Shown here piece by piece: positions 16,122 to 24,133 of a stretch of 27,508 bases of DNA (position 1 is its first letter; each line of letters starts with the position of its first letter). The DNA is from CANQDT01 sp051878935. Lineage in GTDB: Bacteria > Bacillota > Clostridia > Lachnospirales > Lachnospiraceae. A program made the position numbers and the translations under genes. The stretch is taken from NCBI GenBank assembly GCA_051878935.1, contig JBJELB010000101.1:1-27508 (forward strand), written 5' to 3'. The notes beneath the pieces are model-generated. The model searched no databases, was not told the DNA's origin, and saw only the letters and a program-made list of their open reading frames with translations.

Positions 16122-17042
16122 TTATACAAAATATTCGTTCCAGAATTTTGGATTCATGCTTAGTTTCCGTACCCATGTTTCGGGTAGCCGCTCAAATTTT
16201 CTGCCCAGCTTATACCCGAGCACTTTTGCCAGTGTATGGGAAACCAGTCTGGGAATCTGCAGGATCTGACCGGACCGGATCAGATGCTTCAAAGTGGCAA
16301 ACACCAGCTTTGCACCCTCTTTTTCAGACTTTACCTTCAAAAACAACCCTCCGTACATCTGTTGCGAAACCGCCAGATCAAAATTACGCTGCAACTGCTG
16401 CATAAAGGTATAATCATGCCAGTGCCAGACTGCCGCATCAGCAGCATAATATACTGCATATCCGGCTTCGATCATCCGGGATGCCATAATCATATCTTCA
16501 TTAAAGATTGTTTTTCTAATAAATCCGCCTAACTCCTCATACCTGTCTCTTCGATATGCAGAACAGACATTGGAACAGAAAAATGTCTTGATTCCCAGCA
16601 GCGGTAAATCCTCTTTTGTCTTTTTTCGGCTCTGCTTCGGATAATTAAACTCTCTGGTAAACGCTTCAATCGGACTTTTTTCCCTGTCCGCTATCTGCCG
16701 TCCATAAGCAACACCGACCTGAGGATCCGAAAAAGACTTCACGAGATTCTCTATCACATATGGATCATACGGCATGGCATCCTGTGTCATAAAACACAGA
16801 ATATCCGCATCAGAATAAGAAGCCGCCTTATGTCTTGTCGCTCCATGGTCAAATTCTTCTTTGTCAATATGATGAACTTCCACCCGCGGATTCCCGTCCA
16901 CTGCTGACGTATCAAACCACTTTTCTTCGGTATTCATAATAATTATTTTATCCGGAATACAGGACTGCTCCATGATTCGTTTTATCAGTTCCCGAAACCG
17001 GTCATCCGGCTTATAAGTCGGGATAATCAAATCCACTCTCAT
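16122..17042 (-). CDS. Family 2 glycosyltransferase, rhamnosyltransferase-like
   Basis: 306 aa from the preferred start MRVDLIIPTYKPDDRF, preceded by GAAAGGAAAGG about 11 nt upstream. An in-frame ATG further upstream lacks a ribosome site. It is a GT-A fold enzyme: LIIPTYKPD opens the nucleotide-binding half, CFMTQDAMPYD (about 92-102) is in the position of the DXD-type metal motif, and NEDMIMASRMIEAGY (about 190-204) carries the acceptor-side ED motif. Overall it resembles dTDP-rhamnosyl transferases of wall or exopolysaccharide synthesis. No transmembrane helix is evident, so it is probably cytoplasmic or membrane-associated. It sits upstream of the LCP gene on the same strand, 96 bp away, which suggests a joint role in envelope glycopolymers. 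The donor sugar is not proven. Confidence 0.85.
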   Translation of the reverse strand: MRVDLIIPTYKPDDRFRELIKRIMEQSCIPDKIIIMNTEEKWFDTSAVDGNPRVEVHHIDKEEFDHGATRHKAASYSDADILCFMTQDAMPYDPYVIENLVKSFSDPQVGVAYGRQIADREKSPIEAFTREFNYPKQSRKKTKEDLPLLGIKTFFCSNVCSAYRRDRYEELGGFIRKTIFNEDMIMASRMIEAGYAVYYAADAAVWHWHDYTFMQQLQRNFDLAVSQQMYGGLFLKVKSEKEGAKLVFATLKHLIRSGQILQIPRLVSHTLAKVLGYKLGRKFERLPETWVRKLSMNPKFWNEYFV

Positions 17043-17192
17043 GTCTGTATGAACCTTTCCTTTCATAAACATAATAACGTAAATATTTTAGCACATGAAA
17101 CTAAAAAAGAAAAGAACGCACATCTTGACTTTTATCAAAAACAGTATGAAAATAGTATCATCATAATTATTCATATCAATCAGGGAGAAAAT

Positions 17193-18788
17193 ATGAGAAT
17201 CAACAGATTTCAGAAATTAAAACAAATCAAAGATAAATACATTGATGAACAGACGATGAAAGAAAACGCCAAACGTATGATATACGGCCGTCTCATTTAT
17301 ATTGCCATTGCACTGCTTCTCCAAATTGGTATTTTTGCAGCAACAATGATGCATGTATATCAATATCAGGGTCTGGTATTCTATGCTTTTACCCTTCTTG
17401 CATTTATCCTGGTTATTTTTATTATTAATCAGGATATGAATCCATCCTTTAAAATAACATGGATTATTCCGATTCTGTCTTTTCCTGTCTTTGGCGCTAT
17501 GCTGTACCTGTTTGTTCATTTACAATCAACACCGAAGAAGCTGAGCAAACGCATTGCAGAGGTCATTGAGGAAAGTAAACCCTATCTCCAACAGGACCCT
17601 TCCGTTATGGAGCATATCAGCAAAACAAATCGTCAGGCTGCAAATCTAAGCCACTATCTGTTTCAGTCAGGAGGGTATCCAACCGTTTCCCATACCACTG
17701 CCAAGTACTTCGCAACCGGTGAAGAAGCATTTGACGCAATACTGGCAGAATTAGAGAAGGCACAGCATTTTATCTTCATGGAATTCTTTATTGTAGCTTA
17801 TGGTCATATGTGGAACAGTGTCCTCAACATCCTCAAACGAAAAGTCGAGGAGGGAGTCGAAGTCCGATTTCTATACGACGGGACAAATTCTGTGGTACTG
17901 CTTCCATATGATTATCCCAAATATCTGGAATCCATTGGTATTCAGTGTAAAATGTTCTCACCGGTTCGTCCCGTTCTTTCGACCTACCAAAACAACCGGG
18001 ATCATCGCAAAATCATCTCCATAGACGGTCAGGTCGGTTTTACCGGCGGATTGAACTTAGCAGATGAATACATCAACAAAAAAGTAAAATATGGTCATTG
18101 GAAAGACAACGCCATCCAGCTAAACGGAGATGCCGTACGGAATCTTACCGTGATGTTCCTGCAAATGTGGAACATCACAGAAAAGAATCCTGTTGACTAT
18201 GCAAACTATATGCCAACCGCGCGTCGGATGATTCCTTCGGATGGATTTGTCTGTGCCTATGGCGACAGTCCGCTTGATCATGAAAACATCGGGGAACAGG
18301 TATATTTGGACATCATCAACACAGCAAAAGACTATGTTCATATCGTCACTCCATATTTAATCATTGATAATGAGATGAAGACAGCACTAACATATGCCGC
18401 CAAACGAGGCGTCGATGTGAAAATTGTCTTACCCCATATTCCTGATAAAAAATACGCCTTTTGTCTGGCACATAGCCATTATCCGGAATTATTAAAACAC
18501 GGTGTACAGATCTATGAATATGAACCCGGATTTATCCATCAGAAAACCTTTGTATCCGATAATGAAAAGGCCGTCGTTGGTTCCATAAATCTTGATTACC
18601 GCAGCCTGTACCTGCACTTTGAATGTGCCATCTATCTCTATCAGAACTCAGCCGTATTGGCAGTAGAAAAGGATTTTTCTTCCGCATTGGAGCAATGCAT
18701 AAAAATGACGATGAAGGAGTACAAACAACTGCCACCTCTCCACCGTCTTGCAGGTTCTCTTTTAAAATTTCTTGCTCCATTGATGTAA
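17193..18788 (+). CDS. cls: Cardiolipin synthase (phospholipase D superfamily)
   Basis: 531 aa. The start MRINRFQKLK is chosen because GGGAGAA lies just upstream; an in-frame ATG 144 nt earlier lacks a ribosome site and would add a low-complexity extension. Two N-terminal transmembrane helices (about 30-85) anchor it to the membrane. Two PLD catalytic motifs are intact: HRKIISID (about 271-278) followed by GFTGGLN, and HQKTFVSD (about 449-456) followed by AVVGSINLD. It condenses phosphatidylglycerol into cardiolipin. It is divergent from the glycosyltransferase gene and converges on the LysM-GH18 gene. A TTGACT hexamer near 17123 could be a -35 box, but no good -10 is at proper spacing. Confidence 0.94.
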   Translation: MRINRFQKLKQIKDKYIDEQTMKENAKRMIYGRLIYIAIALLLQIGIFAATMMHVYQYQGLVFYAFTLLAFILVIFIINQDMNPSFKITWIIPILSFPVFGAMLYLFVHLQSTPKKLSKRIAEVIEESKPYLQQDPSVMEHISKTNRQAANLSHYLFQSGGYPTVSHTTAKYFATGEEAFDAILAELEKAQHFIFMEFFIVAYGHMWNSVLNILKRKVEEGVEVRFLYDGTNSVVLLPYDYPKYLESIGIQCKMFSPVRPVLSTYQNNRDHRKIISIDGQVGFTGGLNLADEYINKKVKYGHWKDNAIQLNGDAVRNLTVMFLQMWNITEKNPVDYANYMPTARRMIPSDGFVCAYGDSPLDHENIGEQVYLDIINTAKDYVHIVTPYLIIDNEMKTALTYAAKRGVDVKIVLPHIPDKKYAFCLAHSHYPELLKHGVQIYEYEPGFIHQKTFVSDNEKAVVGSINLDYRSLYLHFECAIYLYQNSAVLAVEKDFSSALEQCIKMTMKEYKQLPPLHRLAGSLLKFLAPLM

Positions 18789-18797
18789 AAAGCAATC

Positions 18798-18865
18798 CGG
18801 GCTGCCTTGTCAGGGCAAAACAAATCCGTTTAGATAACGTTTTCCTGTACAATCCAGGCAGCCCG
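18798..18865. terminator. Long-loop inverted repeat between convergent genes, possible terminator
   Basis: CGGGCTGCCT (18798-18807) and AGGCAGCCCG (18856-18865) are perfect 10-bp complements separated by 48 nt. The right arm lies inside the 3' end of the GH18 gene. On the minus strand GGATTGCTTTTT follows, giving a short U-tract. The loop is unusually long for an intrinsic terminator. Confidence 0.4.
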
Positions 18866-19951
18866 AAAAAATTGCATGATTTGCCAGTAACCAACCCCCT
18901 GTAGACCATACTCCTGATATAAATCATACTTTGCCTGAATACTCCTGGCATCCTCAAACCAAACCTCGTGGGCTTCCCCGTTCCTGGAATAATAGAAATA
19001 AGGTGCCATAGCCGTTTCATCAAACTCAATCGTCGCTCCATTCGCAATCGCAATTCTCACTGCCTCTATGTTGCCAATCGTCTGTGCCTTACTTTCTCCT
19101 GAAATGTAAGGCAGCGTCCAGTCATATCCATAGTTTGGAATTCCCAGATTAATCTTATTCGCCGTAATCTTTGAGAGCGCATACTCAACAACCACTCTTA
19201 CCTTATCTATCGGTGCTACTGCCATCGCCGGTCCGTAGGTATAGCCCCATTCGTAGGTCATGACAAACACTTTATTGGCAACCGCTCCAAGTGCTCCATA
19301 ATCTTTCCCCTCATACAGCAACCCTTTCTGTGTATCCGAAGTCTTTGGAGCCAGATCCACAGTGACTTCATATCCGATTTCATTCATCCTTACTGTCACG
19401 TCACGGACGAATTCCGTAAACAAATCCCGATCTTCTGCCAGGATAAACTCAAAATCGATATTGACCCCCTGATACCCTTCCTCTTCCACTGTTCTCTGCA
19501 ACTGGTCAATCAGATTTTCTCTGGCCGCGGTATTATTTAATACTGCATGAATCAGTGCATTACTGAATTTTCCATCCAGTCCAAACGGAGGCAGCGTTAG
19601 AATAGGTTTCGTTTCATACTGATGTGCCAGATTCACCATCCAAGCCGGATCAATCACAGGAGGCAGAATACTCCCTTCTTCTGTGAAGCCGTATGAAAAA
19701 ACAGATAATTCACTCAGATAAGGCAATGTCTGTTCCAGTACCCAGTTACTGATAAAAGGATAAGCAAAACCATTCGCCAACACTCCCCTTTTATTTCGCG
19801 GAATTCCATCTGTAATCACAAGAGCCTGCCCCACAGCCAGCTGATAGGGATACACGAGTTGATTGTCGTAAATAATACGATTTACCGGAACGTCAAATTT
19901 GCCGGCAATCGCATCTATGTTGTCACCTGATTGTACTACATAAATCTGCAT
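18830..19951 (-). CDS. LysM domain GH18 family glycosidase (SleL/YaaH-like)
   Basis: 373 aa from MQIYVVQSGDNIDAIA. AAAAAGGA lies 7 nt before this ATG, while an ATG 24 nt upstream has no ribosome site. A single N-terminal LysM domain (about 1-46) binds peptidoglycan or chitin-like glycan. A GH18 TIM barrel follows (about 75-370), with the acidic strand YQGVNIDFEFI in the position of the DxxDxDxE catalytic motif and VFVMTYEWGY as a later barrel strand. There is no signal peptide, as in the Bacillus spore-cortex hydrolases SleL/YaaH, which usually carry two LysM copies. A role in spore cortex or wall turnover is therefore likely but not shown. It converges with the cardiolipin synthase gene and lies downstream of the broken GNAT gene. 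Confidence 0.88.
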   Translation of the reverse strand: MQIYVVQSGDNIDAIAGKFDVPVNRIIYDNQLVYPYQLAVGQALVITDGIPRNKRGVLANGFAYPFISNWVLEQTLPYLSELSVFSYGFTEEGSILPPVIDPAWMVNLAHQYETKPILTLPPFGLDGKFSNALIHAVLNNTAARENLIDQLQRTVEEEGYQGVNIDFEFILAEDRDLFTEFVRDVTVRMNEIGYEVTVDLAPKTSDTQKGLLYEGKDYGALGAVANKVFVMTYEWGYTYGPAMAVAPIDKVRVVVEYALSKITANKINLGIPNYGYDWTLPYISGESKAQTIGNIEAVRIAIANGATIEFDETAMAPYFYYSRNGEAHEVWFEDARSIQAKYDLYQEYGLQGVGYWQIMQFFRAAWIVQENVI

Positions 19952-19995
19952 GGAGATATCCTTTTTGAATATCATATGTTGGATAAAAGTATATA

Positions 19996-20366
19996 TTACA
20001 TTTCCTCACAGACTTTCTTAATCATCTGAACCAAGATCATTTCCCCATTATCTTTTCTATCAAATTCTCTAAATCCATTTTCTTGGTAGAAATCAATTAG
20101 TTTGCAATTATCACGGCACTCAATTAATGCATATCTTCCACCTACAGATGCAACCGCATTTGATATCACAAAATATGCCATTTCTAAAATAATTCGTCCA
20201 GTCAGTTCAGGAATATCTGCATCCATCCAATTCATGTCTTGAGCGAATTGACATTTTTAAGTTCTAGATTTTGATACTCTTTCCAATTCTACAGCTTTAT
20301 TATAAAAAAATTCTCAATATCCAAATCTTTTTCGCAAGAAAAAGAAGACAAGATACTTGTCAACAA
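19996..20366 (-). pseudogene. GNAT acetyltransferase pseudogene (toxin-type)
   Basis: Three pieces of a GNAT protein can be followed. The first frame reads LLTSILSSFSCEKDLDIENF. At an A7 run (20304-20310) the frame shifts and continues YNKAVELERVSKSRT, then a TAA stop. In the same frame about 50 residues expected in the middle (strand 2 to strand 4, including most of the acetyl-CoA loop) are missing. The remainder is QFAQDMNWMDADIPELTG to the end, with the typical GGRYALIECRDN...LIDFYQENGF C-terminal signature. So there is one frameshift, one stop and one internal deletion. An ATG-initiated 79-aa ORF (19996-20235) covers only the C-terminal third and cannot be an active enzyme. The 5' end overlaps the stop of the small upstream gene, as in coupled two-gene modules. 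Confidence 0.75.
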
Positions 20367-20572
20367 GTTCTCGTCTCCTCTTGTTCCTTTAATAATTGTT
20401 TGTAACGGGATAACCACCGCTCGAATAACTTTTCACTCCTCTCTCTGTCTTCCTGTGAGAAAGGACGTGGAAGTGGCATTCCCGGATCATCGGAATCTAA
20501 AATCTCACATAGCTTCCTTACTGCTTCCGGATTATCAATAAAAAAGAACGTATCAAATGATGATACAGCCAT
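20360..20572 (-). CDS. Small 70-aa protein, putative antitoxin-like partner of the GNAT gene
   Basis: A 70-aa protein starting MAVSSFDTFFFIDNPEAV. It has a short predicted beta/alpha start, a DSDDPGMPLPRPFS linker and a charged amphipathic helix (SEKLFERWLSRYKQLLKEQEE). AAGGAG lies 7 nt before the ATG, and a strong promoter lies 41 bp upstream. Similar small proteins precede GNAT genes in Lachnospiraceae, in the manner of antitoxins paired with acetyltransferase toxins. The assignment rests on this context and general resemblance, not on a recognised antitoxin fold. The downstream GNAT gene is broken, so this would be an orphan partner. It is intact and has good expression signals. Confidence 0.65.
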   Translation of the reverse strand: MAVSSFDTFFFIDNPEAVRKLCEILDSDDPGMPLPRPFSQEDRERSEKLFERWLSRYKQLLKEQEETRTC

Positions 20573-20612
20573 ATTCTCACTCCTTTCTACACCTCAAGTA
20601 TCTGATGAATAA

Positions 20613-20641
20613 AGTATAAGTTATCTCGAACAGCATGTCAA
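20613..20641 (-). promoter_or_regulatory. Near-consensus promoter of the antitoxin-like gene
   Basis: On the minus strand TTGACA (20636-20641) and TATACT (20613-20618) are separated by 17 bp. This is the strongest sigma-A-type promoter seen in the window, about 41 bp before the start codon of the 70-aa gene. Confidence 0.8.
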
Positions 20642-20674
20642 CACAATTTTACATTTTTTTACATTTATTTTAGA

Positions 20675-21823
20675 TTACATCAAAGATTCATACAATTTTG
20701 TAATATCTTCTACACTAGTCTCTTTTGGATTACCAGGTCTGCATGCATCATCATAAGCAGACTGTGCAAGGAATGGAATATCCTCCGGTTTCACGATTTC
20801 TTTCAAATCAGCCGGAATACCAACATCAACCGATAACTGTTTTACTGCATCAATTGCTGCTTTTCTATATTCTTCCTGTGTCATATTATCCACACCTTCT
20901 ACGCCCATTGCTCTGGCAATCTCACGGTATTTTTCACCGGTTGCTTCTGCATTATATTCCATAACCGTTGGTAAAATAATCGCATTTGCAACGCCATGTG
21001 GCGTATCATAAAGAGCTCCAAGTGGATGTGCCATGGAATGTACGATACCCAGTCCTACATTTGAGAATCCCATACCTGCTATGTATTGACCAAGAGCCAT
21101 GCCTTCTCTTCCTTCCGGTGTGTTTTCTACGGCTCCGCGAAGATTCCTTGCAATGATCTCAATCGCTTTGATATGGAACATATCAGATAACTCCCAAGCA
21201 CCGGCTGTGATATATCCTTCAATTGCATGTGTTAACGCATCCATACCGGTTGCCGCTGTTAAACCTTTTGGCATCGTAGCCATCATATCCGGATCTACAA
21301 AAGCAACAACCGGAATATCATTAACATCGACACATACCATCTTACGGTTTTTATCTGCATCTGTGATAACATAATTGATGGTTACCTCAGCCGCAGTACC
21401 TGCCGTAGTCGGGACTGCAAAAATCGGCACGGATTTATTCTTTGTAGGAGCCACTCCCTCTAAGCTTCTGACATCTGCAAATTCTGGATTGGCAATGATG
21501 ATACCTACTCCTTTTGCAGTATCCATTGAAGAACCGCCACCAATGGCAACAAGATAGTCTGCATTTGATGACTTGAATGCTGCTACTCCTGCCTGGACAT
21601 TCTCAATCGTTGGATTTGGTTTGATATCAGAAAAAATATCATATGCCAATCCTGCATCATCTAAAACATCTGTTACCTTTTTTGTTACCCCAAACTTGAG
21701 AAGATCTGGATCAGAGCATACCAATGCTTTCTGAAAGCCTCTTCTCTTTGCTTCTGTCGCAATTTCTAAAATCGCACCTTTTCCATGATAGGATGTCTCA
21801 TTTAACACGAATCTGTTTGCCAT
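20675..21823 (-). CDS. fucO: Lactaldehyde reductase / 1,2-propanediol oxidoreductase
   Basis: A 382-aa group III iron-dependent alcohol dehydrogenase, collinear and very similar throughout to E. coli FucO (for example ADYLVAIGGGSSMDTAKG, PTTAGTAAEVTINYVITD, GQYIAGMGFSNVGLGIVH). It reduces L-lactaldehyde from fucose or rhamnose breakdown to (S)-1,2-propanediol with NADH. The four iron ligands are present: Asp195, His199, His262 and His276. The NAD loop is GGGSSMD near residues 95-101. AAAGGAG precedes the ATG. No fucose or rhamnose isomerase, kinase or aldolase gene is adjacent. The GH106-like putative rhamnosidase gene lies just upstream on the same strand, which suggests that rhamnose is the relevant sugar. 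Confidence 0.93.
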   Translation of the reverse strand: MANRFVLNETSYHGKGAILEIATEAKRRGFQKALVCSDPDLLKFGVTKKVTDVLDDAGLAYDIFSDIKPNPTIENVQAGVAAFKSSNADYLVAIGGGSSMDTAKGVGIIIANPEFADVRSLEGVAPTKNKSVPIFAVPTTAGTAAEVTINYVITDADKNRKMVCVDVNDIPVVAFVDPDMMATMPKGLTAATGMDALTHAIEGYITAGAWELSDMFHIKAIEIIARNLRGAVENTPEGREGMALGQYIAGMGFSNVGLGIVHSMAHPLGALYDTPHGVANAIILPTVMEYNAEATGEKYREIARAMGVEGVDNMTQEEYRKAAIDAVKQLSVDVGIPADLKEIVKPEDIPFLAQSAYDDACRPGNPKETSVEDITKLYESLM

Positions 21824-21911
21824 AATTTCCTTCTCCTTTACATTATAATTGATATCTTCATTTTATCACTTAACCTTACAAAATAAAAGTCCTTTCCCAT
21901 AGTATATATGT

Positions 21912-21980
21912 GGTTTCACGACACATTTCCGTTGCTCAGTGTGTCGGGGAGGCTGAGCAACGGAAACGAACCGTCAAACC
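21912..21980. repeat. Palindromic element 1, downstream of the GH106-like gene
   Basis: An imperfect palindrome of 69 bp. A 14-bp perfect inner stem (21926-21939 with 21953-21966) encloses a 13-nt loop TGTGTCGGGGAGG. An outer 9-bp stem (21912-21920 with 21972-21980, one mismatch) is separated from it by a symmetric 5-by-5 internal loop. No U-tract follows on either strand, so it is not a standard terminator. It lies 11 bp past the stop of the GH106-like gene. Confidence 0.75.
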
Positions 21981-21991
21981 TCACCTGCCTT

Positions 21992-23992
21992 TTAAAAAAT
22001 TATAAGATTACCGATTCCAAATTTCTTTATATGAATCTCGTTGATTCGCGTAACATCCGGTACTTCCGGACGGTCTGCAAAATTCTTATGTCCGGTATAC
22101 TGCACCGGTGAACATACCCGTACATCTCCATCCATATGGTTGTGCGGTCCATGTGCATTAAATGAACTCGGGTACAAACGAATCTTTAAATGATGTTCTC
22201 CCGCTGTCAAAGTACCTGTCATTTGATTCTTTTTACCATTCCAGTAAAATCCGACCTCCTGATTATCTATCACAATGTCGGCACAATCCGCATTGAAGTC
22301 TTCGAAGTAGAAAATTGGATTTTGATAATCTCTCGAAAGAGTAAATGTTTTCTCCATTTCTACTGCTTGTTTTATAAATGGAAGACCTGATCTTGTCAGA
22401 TTTTCTGCATCCAACATCCCATTTTGCTCCAGACGGAAGTCATATGGTATACGTAGTACATCACCCAAATCTTTATACTCCTGATTCGCGAGCACCAGGA
22501 AATCTCCCTGCGTCAATCCGTCCTGTTCATCCGGAACAACCAATATATTCTCCTTCGGTCTCTTTACGATAAAATCACTTTGTTGCAGATGTCTTCTAAA
22601 GATACATCCTTTGTGGATGATAACCTTGTCATAGTGACATTGACCTACAATTAGTTTTTCTCCTTCATATCGCACATTTTCTTCAAATTGTCTCTCGTCT
22701 ATCACGTGGAAATCCTGAAGTCCTGCCATCATTTCCATAAAATCGTTGCTGATTGCCGTTGCCGGTGTTCTTGGCTGTTGTGTTCCATTATGGATATTCG
22801 TCTGCTTCCATTCTGTTGCACGGTAATTTGCACACGTTCCACGCATTGGTACGACTACCAATGTATCTGCAGCATCACGCACCGGTTCCACTTCATTTAA
22901 TGCAGTTTCATAAGCATCACACCAACTCAAATCCAATGGTTGTGATGGTGGCCAGTCCTTCTTAGAATCTTCATCCAGCCTCAGCTGCTGGATATGAAAG
23001 GCAAAAGTATTAATTCCACAACGAGTCAACTGATTCAGATAACGAACAAACTGAGCAGGTTCTATTCCCCAACCACTACCGCCAAGTGTCTCACACATAC
23101 TCACCCCACTTCCAAATTGCTGAGAGAGAGACGAAACAATGCGTGGAAAATAATTGTTCGGCACATTTCGTTCCAGTGCATCAATGCATGGAATCTGTAC
23201 TTCTCTCAAAATACGGAACGGTGAACCATTAAAGGGAACAGAAAATGCAGGATTCTCCTCCCCCTTCAAATGAGCAGTAAATAATTTGCCATGTTTCATG
23301 CACCACTCATTAATCGGACGATAAAAATTGCACGCCAGCATATCAGAAGCCTGTTCCCAATAATCCATACGAATCTTTTTATAATCACCAATATCAAAAA
23401 ACATTTCAGCTAAATGATTTCTGATGCCAATGAATGGAACCGTAGGATTTGGATTGTTTTCTGCATTATGCGGCAGGCACACTTCATCACAAAAGAAGCC
23501 GGTGAAGTAGTCAAAAGCTTCCTGATCAAGACCGTTTAAATATGCTTCATGGGTACAGTCAATAAACATCTTCGTTGCCTCGATATCCAGAGGTGAAGTC
23601 TTATGTTCAGAAACCAATACAAGATGATAGTCTCCATATGACTCTAATATTTCTTCATTCTCACCGACCTTCTCTTGTTTTGGTCTTAATTCAACATATT
23701 GTTTACGCAAATCCGGATTACGTTTCATTACCTGCCCATCGGCATTGCCGGAAGGCCAGCCGTTCTCATCATATATCCAGAAGTCCATCTCGATTTCCTT
23801 TGCATAAAGGATCAGTTCAGAAACAATCTTTAAATACTCCTCACTCATATATGCCGGTTTGCCCGGATAGAATCTGGGATGAAAAATCACACCTGTTAAA
23901 CCGGTACCCTTCATTTCCAGCATCTGTTTCTTCAATGTTTCAATCTTCAATTCATCATTAATTGCCCATAAAGATAAATATGTATGTTTCAT
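21992..23992 (-). CDS. GH106-like glycoside hydrolase, putative alpha-L-rhamnosidase
   Basis: 666 aa from MKHTYLSLWAINDELK, chosen because AAGGAGGG lies 4 nt before the ATG. A longer reading frame would run into a palindromic repeat and has no ribosome site. There is no signal peptide, so it acts in the cytoplasm. A TIM-barrel-like N-terminal half includes FHPRFYPGKPAYMSEEY and the WIYDENGWPSGNADG segment (about 70-86), which is characteristic of GH106-type alpha-L-rhamnosidases. GFFCDEVCLP (about 165-174) and MCETLGGSGWG (about 300-310) supply candidate acidic catalytic residues. A C-terminal beta-sandwich (about 560-640) resembles a binding domain. It is shorter than typical GH106 enzymes (about 900 aa or more), so substrate and exact family are uncertain. 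fucO downstream fits a rhamnose role. No clear promoter is visible upstream. Confidence 0.62.
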   Translation of the reverse strand: MKHTYLSLWAINDELKIETLKKQMLEMKGTGLTGVIFHPRFYPGKPAYMSEEYLKIVSELILYAKEIEMDFWIYDENGWPSGNADGQVMKRNPDLRKQYVELRPKQEKVGENEEILESYGDYHLVLVSEHKTSPLDIEATKMFIDCTHEAYLNGLDQEAFDYFTGFFCDEVCLPHNAENNPNPTVPFIGIRNHLAEMFFDIGDYKKIRMDYWEQASDMLACNFYRPINEWCMKHGKLFTAHLKGEENPAFSVPFNGSPFRILREVQIPCIDALERNVPNNYFPRIVSSLSQQFGSGVSMCETLGGSGWGIEPAQFVRYLNQLTRCGINTFAFHIQQLRLDEDSKKDWPPSQPLDLSWCDAYETALNEVEPVRDAADTLVVVPMRGTCANYRATEWKQTNIHNGTQQPRTPATAISNDFMEMMAGLQDFHVIDERQFEENVRYEGEKLIVGQCHYDKVIIHKGCIFRRHLQQSDFIVKRPKENILVVPDEQDGLTQGDFLVLANQEYKDLGDVLRIPYDFRLEQNGMLDAENLTRSGLPFIKQAVEMEKTFTLSRDYQNPIFYFEDFNADCADIVIDNQEVGFYWNGKKNQMTGTLTAGEHHLKIRLYPSSFNAHGPHNHMDGDVRVCSPVQYTGHKNFADRPEVPDVTRINEIHIKKFGIGNLIIF

Positions 23993-24016
23993 TGTACCCT
24001 CCTTAAATCTCCTTTG

Positions 24017-24081
24017 TTCCGTGACGCTTTCTGTTGCTCCCGTGTGCCGGGCAGGCGGGAGCAACAGAAAGCGTCACGGAA
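24017..24081. repeat. Palindromic element 2, upstream of the GH106-like gene
   Basis: A perfect 26-bp inverted repeat (24017-24042 with 24056-24081) with 13-nt loop TGTGCCGGGCAGG. Loop and inner stem (GTTGCTC facing GAGCAAC) match palindromic element 1, so the two are members of one family. The hairpin ends 24 nt before the start codon of the GH106-like gene. Confidence 0.8.
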
Positions 24082-24094
24082 TCAAAATAAAAAA

Positions 24095-24126
24095 CAGAGC
24101 AATAAGAAGTGATTCTCATTACTCTG
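24095..24126 (-). terminator. Rho-independent terminator of nfnAB
   Basis: A 14-bp stem with two G-U pairs (24095-24108 with 24113-24126) and a 4-nt loop. On the minus strand it is followed by TTTTTTATTTT. It begins 8 bp past the nfnB stop and is separate from the adjacent palindromic element. Confidence 0.87.
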
Positions 24127-24133
24127 CTCATTT

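Noticed and set aside
17049..17192. A 48-residue N-terminal extension of cardiolipin synthase
   Set aside because: Low-complexity Lys/Asn/Ile sequence without a ribosome site; GGGAGAA supports the ATG at 17193.
19996..20235. A stand-alone 79-aa gene
   Set aside because: It is only the C-terminal third of a GNAT protein; the rest is recognisable upstream in broken frames, so it is annotated as a pseudogene.
23993..24064. A 24-residue N-terminal extension of the GH106-like protein
   Set aside because: It would be coded by one arm and the loop of the palindromic element and lacks a ribosome site; AAGGAGGG supports the start at 23992.
24017..24081. Palindromic element 2 as the terminator of nfnAB
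   Set aside because: A separate canonical hairpin with a U-tract at 24095-24126 already ends nfnAB, and the palindrome has no U-tract of its own.
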